From assembly GCA_019915135.1 (NCBI GenBank), contig JAHLMK010000004.1, positions 806,001 through 870,000 on the forward strand: 64,000 nucleotides of DNA. Direction: 5' to 3'. Shown here piece after piece: positions 12,295 to 23,595 of the stretch. A model generated the notes under the pieces. The model worked only from the letters and a program-made list of their open reading frames with translations. It did no database searches and was not told where the DNA came from. The DNA is from Strobilurus pachycystidiatus (Eukaryota > Basidiomycota > Agaricomycetes > Agaricales > Physalacriaceae). The translations under genes were made by a program, and so were the position numbers. The first letter of the stretch is position 1; each line of letters begins with the position of its first letter.

Positions 12295-13898
12295 CTACAA
12301 CCCAACGACATCGACCATGTCACCATCCTCCAAGTCCATATCCCCGATCTCAGTGTCTGGGTCCATCTTGTCGCCGTCAATGGACAAGCGCGGGTCCTTG
12401 GGCGGGACCGCATTCTTGCCGCGCTTCGTTGTCGGTGGCGTTGTACCATTCATGACATGCGGGTACTGTTCCGCCAAGCCAGCTTTCTTGAGGAAGCCCT
12501 TGACGATGGCACCGCACGTGGTGGTGGGCCGGACAGTCAGAACGACCTCTCCCGAAGTTAGCTGCGATTTGAGGTGCAGCTTGAACGTATTGTCTGGTCC
12601 GTCGTCTTCTCGGTCGGTGTCGGGAGCCATGGATTCCACGCGCTGCCCGTATCCGGATGACGCGCCGTAGTCGTCTTCATCATCTGACGCTACGATGAAG
12701 ACCTCTGGGTCGTCTGCTGATTCCGAAGCAGACTGTGTCTGCTTTGGAAGCATCGACTGCGAACGCATGAAGTCGTACGTCTTGATGTTACAGGCAACTG
12801 AAGAGAATAAGTGGGAAGACGGCGGATAAGCGCAACGAAACCGGTACCAAATTCAGCAGAACCCCAGATGTCGAGGGTGACTGGTGACACTGACGGGAAG
12901 AAGCGAAACCCTCTGTAAGTCATCACCAGAGAGTCGAACGGTATGGACTCCTGGTCGGCCATTGCGTCGAATAGTTCCCGGAAACTGTCCGTCTTGAGAC
13001 GGTGTGAGACTCGAGAAAGACATCGTAAGAGGTAACAAACGTACACGGTTCATCTTGAAGACGCTCGCGTCGGATTCTCCAGCGGTCTCAAATTGTGGAT
13101 GCGGCTGCCACTTGACAGTAATTTGAACCGTGTCGCTCGAGGAGTCTTCCCGCACCATGGACGAGCCTCTGAAATTCGCTCTGGACTGCTTCGCTATCAG
13201 GTCGAGCTCGGGGTCGAGTTCAACGGTGTCAGTTGAGACGTCGTTCACATCGTCGTAGGCAGAGGGAGACGGCGCCCGCGGCTTCTGAGCTAATGCTAAC
13301 CTGAGAGTGCGGTCAGGCGAAAGCTAGAGTGGCAGGCAGAGGACGAACCTAACAATATTCCGTGCATTCTGGAGCTGATGCTGAGGAAGGGCTGGAGGAG
13401 GGGTGATCGAGCGGGATCGACTTCTCTCGCGTTCAGTGCGTTTGCGCTTCTTGTTGGGCGTGTTCTCGATGCCGAGAAACACCACCTCGTCGTCGCTCAC
13501 ATCAGAGAGTTCAACGGAGAATATCCTGGATGTGTTCAGCGTGCCAGCGCGCGCCCCAAAGACGGTGAAACATACCTCGCGTTCTTCTTGCCATTCTGCC
13601 AGCTCGGCGCCGCGTCCTTCTTCTTCTTGCTCTTCTTCCTGGGGCTATCCGGTTCCTCTTCATCATCCGAGCCAGCACGAGATTTTATTTCTGTGTATTG
13701 GACGTTGAGCAACGACCGCGTCGTGATAGACAGTCAGCCACCTTTGTTCTTTTCCTCCAGTTTCTTCCATGTGCCGATGTCGCGGCTGGTGTTGCGCATG
13801 AACATGTCATCGCTGTCAATGACATTGGCAGACGAAGACGGGCCCGCTGCGGGCTTCGCTTTGGGTTTCGGGCGGGGTCGAGGGCGGGCAGATGACAT
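12295..13898 (-). CDS. Rad60/Esc2/NIP45-like protein with SUMO-like domains
   Basis: Predicted genome-stability factor of the RENi (Rad60-Esc2-NIP45) family, nuclear. The C-terminal exon encodes a ubiquitin/SUMO-like fold (TFKLHLKSQLTSGEVVLTV, GAIVKGFLKKAGL, DGDKMDPDTEIGDMDLEDGD) that ends MVDVVGL without a Gly-Gly tail, so it is not processed for conjugation. A weaker first SUMO-like domain lies upstream (VQITVKWQPHPQF, then DSFRELFDAMADQESIPFDSLVMTYRGFRFF). The N-terminal half is basic and acidic low-complexity (KKRKRTERERSRSRS; DSDDEEEPDS) with IDSDDMF-type motifs typical of SUMO-interacting regions. ATG at 13898, about five exons. The exact boundary at 13520-13580 is uncertain because a GT..AG pair there would break the frame. 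Confidence 0.8.
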
Positions 13899-13984
13899 CT
13901 TTAAACAAGGCGGGGGGCCGGGGTAATCGTCGGCTCTGCTTGGACGTGGGAACTTCGGCTTTAGGCCCTCGAGCTCTGACCACC
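13899..13984. promoter_or_regulatory. 86-bp divergent promoter
   Basis: The two ATG codons (13898 on minus, 13985 on plus) are separated by only 86 bp, so both 5' UTRs and core promoters must overlap here. This suggests co-expression of the Rad60-like and GCF-like genes, both nuclear. No clear TATA box is seen. Confidence 0.6.
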
Positions 13985-16797
13985 ATGTTCAACAAGCGCG
14001 TCAAGTCAAAGCCGGCCAACAGATCGCGTCAACTGTACGACGATGAAGACGCGGCCGCTGTGACTGGCTCGGCTGCATCGGACTCGGCTGCTGGGGACGG
14101 TTCTCCCAGCATACTCGCTACAAAACTCAAAGAGCGAGTCAAGAAATCACGGCCAAAGTCTCGACTGAGCTTTGGTGGTGCGGACGAAGAGGTTTGCGCT
14201 GGGGTTTCCTCTTTGAACAGCTTACTGATGATGCCGGTGTAGGAGGAGGGATCTGACGACGTCTTCCAGGTCAAAAAGTCGAAATTAAGCAGGAAGCTGA
14301 CCTTGGGGAAGAGTAAGCATTCTCAGTATGTCCATTATGTTCTGCTCAATCCTTTTAGTTTGCTTATTTTGCTCAGGGAATTCTTGCCCAACCTCGATCA
14401 TGCGTCTATCTCACCAAGTCGCGGTCCAACCTATGATGAGGCGTATCTCAACGAGTTAAAAGCTAGTACGAGGAAAGCGCCGCCTCCTGCTGCCGATGCA
14501 TATGATGCCGACATGTCAATGGACGTGGACCTATCAATGGACCTCGGCGATTCCTCCATGCAAATACTTGACATGTCGGAGCCTACTGGTGCGTTGCTGC
14601 AACAATATTTGAATTCGATTCTCACCAATGTAAAGTGGGAAGCAGTATACTGTCGGAGTCATCTATCAAGGTCGCCAAGGAACGTCGTGAAAGACTACGT
14701 ACCACGACAGCCTCTGGAGAAGACGATTTCATCTCTCTATCGTTAACGCAAGGAACCGTCGATCAAGGACCTCACCCGGAGAGTCGTCTTATGCGTGAAG
14801 ACGATGAATTGGGCGAGGGAGATGATGGTGTGTCATAATGTCTTCTCCCTGGGCTAGACCCACTGACTCGTCTCTCTAGAATTCGCCGAGTACACAAGTG
14901 CACAAGAACGGATAGCCCTGGGCAAAAAGTCCCGCAAGACGGAAGCCAAAAAGCGGCGAGAAACTATGGAGGAGATGATTGCTGACGCGTAGGCGTTCCC
15001 GTTTATGGACGATGGCATCGAATGTACTGATCCCTTTCGTAGTGAAGAAGAGGACGACGAAACACAGGAGTGGGAGCAGGAACAGTTGCGGAGGGGTGGC
15101 CATTTGGGCTCGACACCTCCACCCGATGCCAAAGTCAAGCAGACATATAAGCCTGCACCAAGTGAGCGGTCTCATTCCAGAAACTTGACGTCCGCTTATA
15201 CGTCTGACAGTACCTCCCGTTACTGACGTCCCTTCACTTGGTCCTGCTCTGGATCGTATAACGATGCAACTTGCGCAACTCACTACCTCGCATTCGTCAA
15301 ATGTGTCGGCAATGAACTCTCTGGCCAGGGAACGGAATGACCTTGATCAACGAGAGAAAGAAATGCGTGATATGGTGACAAGGGCGGAGGAGAAGCGAGC
15401 TTGGTTTAGCTCCTTCAACGATTGGGTGGAAGGTGTCGCTGGATTCTTGGACGAAAAGGTTTGAGTCTTTCCCCATTCCTCTCGCTTCCTGACTTACCAT
15501 TCCATTCAGTATCCTCTGCTCGAGAAGCTTGAAGAAGAGCACATATCCCTTCTCCAAGAGCGTCATCAGATGATCGAGAAACGACGAATGGAGGATGATA
15601 AAGACGACCTGTCTCTGTTCCTCGGTAGTCCGACCATACTACCGCCAATCGAACAGCCCAAAGAAGAACTCGATGAGTTCGGTCGTACGATCCCGAATCC
15701 CACACCCGCAGAACTGCAGACGCAACGACGCGCCGCTCGTGCCGCTCGGCGCCAGAATCGCAACCGCCAACAGAATGTCGACGAAGGGCTCTCCACTGAT
15801 GACGAGTTACCCTCGTTTGACGAGGTTGCGTACCGGGAAGCGTTACAGTCTGTCGCTAGTACGAAGAAGGACATACTTTCGGATGTGAAAGCCAAGGAGT
15901 TCTTAGATCCATCCAAGGGGCGATGGAATGAGTGGCGGGAACTCTATGGGGACAGCTATGTCGGTGCTTGGGGTGGCCTTGGGGTGGTCAGTGTTTGGGA
16001 ATTCTGGGCGCGGTTGGAGTGTGTGGGCTGGGACTGTGTCGAGGTACGGGTTTCTTTGTTCTTCCCCGCCTCTGCCCTTGATTCAACATGATTCACATAG
16101 GATGACAGGAGTTTAGACAGCTTCGCCTGGTACAAGGGATTGTACAACTACTCACGGCCTGATGGTGAAGAGCTTGGCACTGACGGCGATTTGGTGTCTT
16201 CAATGATCACAACGGCTATGATACCTCGCTTGTGCAAGGTGGTAGAGGGAGGAGCTCTTGACGTGTATTCGGGGAAACATGTCAGACGCATGGTGGATCT
16301 CACTGAGGAGGTAGAGGCAAGTGTCGAGCCGGGCAATGTCAAAGTCCAGGTACGTGATCATTCCGTCGACGTGCTCAGGCCACTGATTGTAAGTTACGGG
16401 ATCTAGACGTTGTTCAAAGCCGTTGTCGTCTTATTTGATAAGGCTGTGAACGATGCCGACATCCTGCGTCAAAACCTCCAGCCGACGTATGGATTCAATC
16501 CGGAGTCAATACCTGCTCGGCGACAGTTCCTCAACAGAAGGGTCAAGCTGTTGCGCAATATTCTTCGATGGCGGAAGCACACTGGAGAGAAATTCGGCGT
16601 TGGGCAGATTGTCAGTAGATTGGTTGACGGGACGCTGTTACCAGTGGCCGAGACTGGTTGGGACATTGGTGGGGAGGAGGTGATGCGCCAGGTAATATAG
16701 CAATTGGGTCGTTTCCATGACTGACGTCTTCCAGGTGGCCGACTTTTTGCCAGGAGAACTTGTGTCCAATGCCTTGAGGGATAGGCTCACGCGCTGA
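13985..16797 (+). CDS. GCF/PAXBP1-like protein (GCFC domain, splicing-associated)
   Basis: Nuclear protein of the GC-rich-sequence DNA-binding-factor family; members act with Ntr1/Ntr2-type spliceosome-disassembly or transcription complexes. It starts MFNKRVKSKPANRSRQLYDDEDAA, the usual N-terminus of this family, with ATG at 13985. Acidic and basic low-complexity segments follow (EEEDDETQEWEQEQLRRGG, close to the family WE.EQ.R.G box), then a coiled-coil region (RERNDLDQREKEMRDMVTRAEEKRAWF). The C-terminal GCFC domain is helical (GRWNEWRELYGDSYVGAWG, FEFWARLE-like, DDRSLDSFAWYKGLYNY, TLFKAVVVLFDKAV). About ten exons with introns of 50-60 nt; stop at 16797. PAXBP1-like and Ntr2-like are both possible labels. 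Confidence 0.85.
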
Positions 16798-17196
16798 CAC
16801 GCCAGCCAGTTTTCCCTGCCGTGTTGTTGCAGAACAATATCAATGTGGCGACCTTCATCTCGAGTCGATCCTTTACATTGGGATGGCAGCGCTGACTTCA
16901 TAGTCTTCTCCTCGCTGTCGTCTCCTGGATTATCTCGAAAATCAATCTGAAGCGCTTATGACCCACGAGACGAACGTACCTGTTGCGTATTCTTAGTCGT
17001 GTGAGGCTCGTTCCGCTGTCAAACAATTATCATAAGAACCAAGATCACTTACTCATATTGTATCAGGTTCGCAAAAACAATGATTGTGCGACTGTAAGAA
17101 CTGGCAGAGCTGAGAACCGTACTGGTGCTAACAAGGTGACATCGATCTGACGCTCTGATAAGATCGTTTCATCCCATTGGCAGCGAAATCACTCCG
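16798..17196. other. Intergenic region upstream of the broken AIF-like copy
   Basis: This stretch is where the missing N-terminal coding part of the next gene would be expected. I looked for a Rossmann GxGxxG segment in all frames here and found none, so the 5' part of that copy is lost. Confidence 0.5.
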
Positions 17197-18352
17197 ATGT
17201 CTTATCAGATAAGCCGCGTGCGAATGTTCTACAATAATAACGGGAGGACTGTACGCGGGAAGGTGGTTGGTATAGAGAAGAACGGCCCAGAAGAGATTGG
17301 GGGACGTGTCGTCCTAGAAGATGGCAAGAAGCTGGACTTTCATATTCTAGTCCTCGCGACAGGTTCCATCTGGAACGGTGCATTCGCCAAACCGGACAGA
17401 CCTGAGGATGTTACGCGTTTCTTGGATGGGACTCGCAAGATGTTCAGGGACTCAAAGAACACTATATTGGTCGGGGGTGGACCCGTTGCTATTGGTGCGC
17501 ACGAGGTTTTTTTGTGGTGATATGTGGCGTCTAACACAATTTGACAGAGCTTGCGGGTGAAATCAAGGACGAATGGCCGGTAAGTAGCACTCCGGCGCGA
17601 CGTTTGTGTCTAACGCGTCAAACCCTTCCAGGAGAAAACGTAACGATCTTGTGTCGCCGGGACAAGCTCTTGACGGACAGGTACCCTGACAAGTTTCGAA
17701 ACGGAGCTGCTCGCAATCTCGAAGGTCGGGGAATCAAAGTCCTTTTCAATGACTCGGCCGGCGTTGTACTTCCAACTGGAGCCACGTCTGTTACCACCAA
17801 GAATGGAATCGTTCTTGAAGCGGACCTCATCGTGCGTTCGTTCTATAGATCGCAGGCCTTAGTTCTTCTTATGATGCTGGTATCTTGGCTGCCCATGTGG
17901 CGCACACGGCCTAATACTGCATTTGTTGGTTCCTCTCTAGGAGCTGAAGCTCTCGCAAAGGATGGCTGTGTCCATGTTACACCGACTCTACAGTTGCCTG
18001 GCCACCCTGAAATTTTTGCACTGGGAGACATCATTGACTAGCCTGAAGTCAAGCAGGCAATAAGGGCGAATGCTCACTCGGCAGTTGTCGCTGCCAATGT
18101 CGGGAACTACATTCATGGTACATCTTTGAAGCAGACAGTACAAGGGTTTGGCCGAGGCGTTAGTTCTTACTGGCGGAAAGGTGCGCTTTGTGTCTACGCA
18201 ATACTGTTTCAATGACCATAGAGCTTTCACAGAACGTTGGCATTGGCTACGTTGACTGGCTTTGGGGGATCACTCTGGGTGCTTGGTTCGTGAGACTGTA
18301 CAGCGCGAGCAATCTCGGGGTTCCTCAGATCAGGAAATTCAACGGATATTGA
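17197..18352 (+). pseudogene. AIF/FSP1-like FAD oxidoreductase, truncated and mutated copy
   Basis: Clearly homologous to the intact copy at 18805-20093: FYNNNGRTVRGKVVGIEKNG, GGRVVLEDGKKLDFHILVLATGS, LVGGGPVA, ELAGEIKDEWP, MWRTRPNTAFVGSSL. Four lesions are seen. The first ~75 codons with the FAD-binding GxGxxG are missing. One A appears lost in the A-run at 17635-17640 just after an intron, shifting the frame. TAG at 18039-18041 stands where the paralog has TGG (DMIDWPEV). A 4-nt insertion (CAGACAG) at 18132-18138 shifts the frame again. The last exon, ending at 18352, is still recognisable (VGIGYVDWLWGITLGAWF). Not expected to yield a functional enzyme. Confidence 0.85.
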
Positions 18353-18804
18353 TAATTGAACAGCATCCTCAGTATTTAGAGGTACTTCCCTGAAATATCA
18401 GTAGCTTCAGTTTTGTCTTTGAGTCTGGTGGCAGCGAAATCCAGACGGTTGGTATCATAGTGTCACGCAGAGGGCATTGTTGTTACCAACATCAGGCCAA
18501 AACGCTACCAGACAGTCCAGACTGTTTTTGCTACAACAAGACTTCTAGGGCCTACGGGTGAATTCAGCCAGAATCACGTTAGCGTATGACTGCGGGCGCA
18601 GCGTGCAGAAACCCTTCAATTCATTCACTCTGGACTAGAGAAGTAAGTCAACTTGGTTCGCCAGCTTGACTGTGTCATCACGATATGATCATCAATTTAC
18701 TGTCGGCAAAAGGTCTTCGTCACGACTTTCATGGCTTCCTACTCCCACCAGCTTCATATAAAAGCTGCGCTTTACGCCGAGCGTAGACTATCAGCGTCTT
18801 GGAA
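18353..18804. other. Intergenic region, promoter of the intact AIF-like copy
   Basis: 452 bp without coding potential between the broken and the open AIF-like copies. No repeat boundary was seen. Confidence 0.4.
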
Positions 18805-20093
18805 ATGACTGAGGCCAAGCACAACGTCGTTATCGTTGGAGGCAACTTTGGCGCTCATGTTGCTCGTTCACTCTCTGGTTCATTGGACCCCGCCAAGTAT
18901 AACTTGATCCTCGTCAACTCTCGTCCATACCGGCTGCACCTAATCTCTGCCGCCCGCATGGTCGTGTCTGACCTGGACCACCTCGACTCAGAGGACGCAG
19001 CTTTCGCGCGATATGACAGGATATTCCGGAACAACAACGGCACCTTTGTCTGCGGGACTGTTACGGGCATAGAGAAGGAAGGCAAGGTCGGGGGACGTGT
19101 CGTTCTTGCGGATGGAAAAAAGATAGACTTCCATGTCCTTGTTCTTGCCACTGGCTCTCTCTGGAGCGGGCCATTTGCCATTCCAGACGGCCCGGAGGAC
19201 GTGTCTCGTTTCATCAATGAGACGCGCCAGATGTTCAAGGACGCACAGAATGTTGTCTTAGTTGGTGGTGGTCCCCTGACTTACGAAGTCGCAGGCGAAA
19301 TCAGGGAAACCTGGCCGGTTAGTACTTCTCGGTAGTGAGAACTTGAATCCCATGCAGTCAACTCTCTGACGTCTTTTCAGAAGAAAAACGTCACGATAGT
19401 CCACCGCGGAAAGCAATTGTTAACCGAAGTCTACACAGACAGGTTCCGAAATGGCGCGGCCAAAGATCTAGAAGCTAGAAACATTCGCCTCATTCTGAAC
19501 GACTCGTTGGACTCCGTCGACTTACCTGATGGCACGACCTCCATAACGACGAGCAATGGCCAAGTCATCGAGGCCGACCTTGTTGTAAGTCAACATAGAG
19601 TAATCGTCTTACGCTCCTCCTTGATACAATTTCTAGTTACCAATGTGGGGTACACGCCCAAATACTGGTTACGTTGGTTCCTCGCTAGGACCTGATGTTC
19701 TAACTGAAAATGGCTGCGTCAAAGTCAAGTCGACGTTGCAGCTATCTGATCACCCAGGAATATTTGCAATGGGCGATATGATAGACTGGCCTGAAGTTAA
19801 GCAATCGCTGAAAGCCAATCGTCACTCGCTCATCGTCAGCGCGAACGTCCTCAACTACCTCAACGGCAAGCCTCTCAAAGACTACAAAGGTTCGACAGAG
19901 GTATTGGTTCTCACAGGTGGCAAGGTATGTCCATCCAACGCATCTATGAACCGTCATTGAAGGCATCCCATAGACCCATGGAATTGCATACATCGGCATT
20001 TTGTGGGGCATCGTGCTTGGTGCTTGGTACGCTAGGCTGAACCGCGGTCGCAATCTTGCCATTCCATACTTTAGGCGAACATCTGGGTATTAA
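18805..20093 (+). CDS. AIF/FSP1-like pyridine nucleotide-disulfide oxidoreductase with altered cofactor motifs
   Basis: Four exons (18805-19317, 19381-19584, 19637-19924, 19974-20093), all phase 0, give 374 residues, the normal length for AMID/FSP1-like flavoproteins. These enzymes bind FAD and NAD(P)H and reduce quinones. The ATG at 18805 is followed by the first Rossmann strand HNVVIVGGNFGAHVAR. The second nucleotide motif is VVLVGGGPLTYEVAGEI, and the C-terminal FAD-contact block is HPGIFAMGDMIDW. Oddities: the central Gly of the first GxGxxG is Asn (GGNFGA), and the last Gly position of the second is Thr (GGGPLTYE). The minus-strand paralog keeps GGGYGA and GAGAVG. Cofactor binding may be weakened, or the gene may be drifting. 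The C-terminus is mildly hydrophobic (YIGILWGIVLGAWYARL) and may contact membrane. Confidence 0.85.
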
Positions 20094-20183
20094 ATTCAAG
20101 CAATAAATAACGCCGTGCGAGAAGATATAGTATCACTATCAGCTGGTCTGCTCCAGGCGATAACCCGTCGAAACTATAGACAA

Positions 20184-21468
20184 TCACAGCCCCGTTGATG
20201 AGCGGAACGCTGGGATTATGAGATCACGCGACTTGGCAAATCGTGCAAACCAGCCACCGAACACCAAACCCCACAAGATGCCAAGATACGCGACGCCGTC
20301 CTCCTATGATCTACGTCAGTCTCTGGGAGCGGCAAGCAGTGAATCCATATACCTTTCCGTTGGTAACGACCATCATCTCATAGCTGCCGTTATACTTTTT
20401 GACAGTCTTGCCAGTTGTCACATAGCTCAGGACATTTGCGACAACAATGGCTCCATGTGCGTCCGCTTTAACTGCCTGCTTCTGCTCTTTGATGTCTAGA
20501 ATGTCACCCATCGCAAAGATATCTGGGTGCGCCAACAACTGGAGCGATGGTTGAACTTTGACGAAGCCATCCTTTGAGAGGACGCCTTCGAGGGAGGACA
20601 GGAACTGCGTGTTAGGACGCGTGCCCCATGCAGCAACCTTAACGTGGATATGTCAAGACACTGTTCTCACGAACGGGGAAACGAATACTCACGACAAGGT
20701 CTCCCTCCAAAGTCGTGCCATTCCTCGTCTTTATGGGTCTGGCAGATGAGTCATCGATGTAGTCGTTGTATACGAATTTGACACCGCGATCGACGAAGCT
20801 CTTCTCTAGACGATTGCGGAACTTATCTGGGTATGTATCGTTGAGAGGTTTGGAAGAGCCGTGAACGATGGTGACAGTCTTTTTCTGGAAGGATGTCAGA
20901 TCACACGTACTAGTAGAGTAGCCACAAAAAAGGACCATACCGGGTATATGTCTTTGATTTCTCCAGCAATTTCCACACCAACCGCACCTGCGCCTGCGAT
21001 AACAATGCTCTCTGCGTTCTTGAACTCGGCGCGCCGGGCCTCCAGCCATTCGAAAATGGCATCCGAGGTGTTTGGAAAGTCCAGCGGCCCGCTCCATTTC
21101 GAGCCAGTGGCGAGGACAAGAATGTGGAAAGGGATTCGCTCGCCATTGTCCAGTGTAACCGTGCCCCCAAGCTTTTCGGTCTTTTCGACAGCGGTAACGG
21201 TTCCCTGAACGAAGGTGCCTTTACCGTTGTGGAAAACTTTGTCGAAGGGTGCGAAAGCTTTGCTGTCGGTACCCAAGGCGTCGATGTCAGAGACGACCAT
21301 ACGGGCTCCAGCGATGAGGTGAATACGGTACGGACGCGGGTCTATGAGGATGAGATTGAAGGAGGACGCGTCAAGCTTGGCGGAAATCTGGCGTGCAACG
21401 GTCGCGCCGTAGCCGCCTCCGACAATGACGATGTTGCGCTTTCCGTTGTTGGGAATCGGGGTAGACAT
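20184..21468 (-). CDS. AIF/FSP1-like pyridine nucleotide-disulfide oxidoreductase (canonical copy)
   Basis: Predicted FAD- and NAD(P)H-dependent oxidoreductase of the AMID/FSP1 type. ATG at 21468 (MSTPIPNNGKRNIVIVGGGY); the upstream in-frame GTG at 21528 is not used as start. Motifs are intact: FAD site IVGGGYGATVAR, ATG-type loop LVLATGSKWSGP, NAD site IVIAGAGAVGVEIAGEI, and C-terminal FAD contact HPDIFAMGDILDI. Exon 1 (20941-21468) ends exactly on a codon, and the four-exon layout matches the plus-strand paralog, so the copies share ancestry. The hydrophobic tail (VAYLGILWGLVFGGWFARF) is conserved between copies. It ends 90 bp from the paralog stop, tail to tail. No mitochondrial presequence is visible. 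Confidence 0.88.
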
Positions 21469-21851
21469 TGCGGGCAACCCGGTGGATGTGCAAGCGAGAA
21501 GGGGATGGGGAAGGGAAACGGGCAACACGGTCCCTTTATACTTGTGACGGATTGACAGTCTGATCGTTACACTGCTTACAGTTTGCGATTCGGAGTGGCT
21601 CCGAAAGCAAATGTAAGCTAGGCGTCAGACGAAATGACACATTTTCATGGGTATTTGTCAAGTGGGGCCTGGGCCCGGCCCTGGGGGATCGCCTTTCATC
21701 AAAGGATAGAATTCGATAAGTAGAATCTTATCTTAAACTTTCAATTGTTCAATTGTTCACGGTGCGGGGTGTGTGAGTAAGTAGTACAGGTAAGTACAAA
21801 TATACGGTTGAGTGTTATGCTCTACATGAGCTGAGTGACCATCATAGGCGT
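21469..21851. other. Intergenic region
   Basis: Promoter side of the minus-strand oxidoreductase and 3' flank of the gelsolin gene. It contains an AT-rich palindromic stretch (TCAATTGTTCAATTGTT at about 21740-21756). No gene is seen. Confidence 0.4.
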
Positions 21852-23199
21852 CTAGACGTGCAACAGCTTTAGGAACAACTCCGTTTCGTCACCCTCTCGC
21901 ATCTTTATGATAGGAATGGCGACATCTCCGCTAGACGATTCGTGAAGGTATTTCTGGGCGTATTGTGGGGCTAAGCGCCTCTCTGTAAGCGAGGCATGTT
22001 TACCAAGCCAAACGTAGACTGTGGGGAAGGAGGGATCCGAGGAGTTATCGAGAAGGTATGCGTCGGAGGAAGACAGGGATTCGAATGTTGCTTCAACCTT
22101 CTCGAACACGACTCGACCAGATGCGTCGGAAAGACGGAAAAGGGAGATGGGGGAGGTTGGGCGAGCCGAAGGAGCGGGCGAGAGTGTAATGCCGTCCCCG
22201 AATTCAGCAAGAAAGACACCAGCACCAGACGAGCCTTCATCTGAGTAGACACAAGTAAGTCGACGCTGATTATTCTTTCGCAAGGATCATGGATGGACGA
22301 ACCGAAGACCTTGAGCTCACTTTGGCCCCGGCGTTCGTCAATGAGCGTCCTCACGAACTCGGCAGCCTTGAATTTCTCCTTGCCGGCACTTTCCTTGGTG
22401 TGGAACTGCCAGACGGACGCGCCTTTGTCGAGGACATAAACGTCACCTTCGATGAGACTGGATGCTGCAGCCTCCACCTGGCGCACGACGAGGTTGTGTT
22501 CACGGGTGATCAAGATCCTGTACAAGATATGGAGATCGACAGGCACAGGATCAGAGACATGGCGGAATCCACTGTCGACGCCACCACGGAGACAAATGAA
22601 CCGAGGAAAGTAGGAGAGGAAGCGAGGAGATTCGTGACCTTGAACTTCACGATATTGGACAGGGACACCGTGCAGATCTTGACTACGTTCAGTACAGGGT
22701 AGCAATAGATAATTAGAGAACAACTGACGATCGTCTAGTTCGACGGTCTTGTAGGCTGCCGTCCCAGCTTCGTCCTGAGAGGTTTCTTCGCCAAGCCAGA
22801 AGTGAAGGTCATAGGAGAGTGATTCGGATTCCGGGGACTTCTTGTAAGTCTAAGGCGAAGGATATAGAGGTCAGATGGAGGCCACATCGTCAAACACAAT
22901 GCATAGACGGACGTTTAAGACAATGTAAGAGTCCCCATTATAGAACTCCCCTCGAGAAGGGCGAGAGGCGACAGAGAATTGTTCGATCCGCCAAGTTTGG
23001 ATTCCGGGTTCTTTCCCAGCATCAGCCCAAGCAGATTCTGTGTCCCCAGCATGCTCTCTGACGCGTTTCTCCAACTGCGATTGTGTGATGAGTCCATCCC
23101 TGTAAGTTTATGACCTTCACGGCTGCTCACATCCGAGCCCAGAAGGGCGATATTCGAGTCCTTGATGTCGTATTTAGTGAGCCTGGTGAGATTGACCAT
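21852..23199 (-). CDS. Severin/fragmin-type gelsolin, three gelsolin repeats
   Basis: Predicted actin filament severing and capping protein of the cytoplasm, calcium-regulated in known relatives. The exon chain starts at ATG 23199 ([20 protein letters not shown]), then [14 protein letters not shown] and [13 protein letters not shown]. The first gelsolin repeat follows ([34 protein letters not shown]). Repeat 2 includes [20 protein letters not shown], the polyphosphoinositide-type VRQVEA segment and [10 protein letters not shown]. Repeat 3 includes [31 protein letters not shown]. The family usually has three (severin) or six (gelsolin, villin) repeats; only three fit here. An intron placed between GSD and LEKRVREH restores the typical family sequence. 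The start could be further upstream in another exon. Confidence 0.88.
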
Positions 23200-23595
23200 G
23201 TTACGTTGAATGAGGAGCGAGATGAAGGTGGATTCCCACCAAGAACGCGGGCGACAGATGGTATCAGGATGATGGTAAGAACGACAGCGTCGTTGCGCCT
23301 GATCGATATCTGCCACTTGCAAGTTGCACCTGATCAATCGTCACTTCATACCTCATGCTTACCTCTCTTGCGCATTCTTGTCCATCATTATTGCATCCCA
23401 TTAAATGTTACTTTAAGATAGTAGATATCCCGTCGCAGTACATACATCTGCGTTGTATCCCCTTCGACCTAAGTCGGCCCATGATTTGAGACATCTTGTT
23501 CGCGCCATATCCCCGCTTCCACATAACCCCACCAAGTGTTTCAACTTCAACCTAGTCTGCCTCTGGGTACGACATGGCACGCCGATCCGCGCTCA
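23200..23595. other. Intergenic region
   Basis: 396 bp between the gelsolin start and the stop of the GT90 gene. It carries the gelsolin promoter; no coding region or repeat was recognised. Confidence 0.4.

Noticed and set aside
13530..13580. Possible 50-nt intron in the Rad60-like gene (GTATGT to CCAG on minus)
   Set aside because: Removing it shifts the frame to an early stop, while reading through keeps the coding frame.
21469..21528. N-terminal extension of the minus-strand oxidoreductase from a GTG
   Set aside because: GTG starts are not expected here, and the ATG at 21468 gives the normal family N-terminus.
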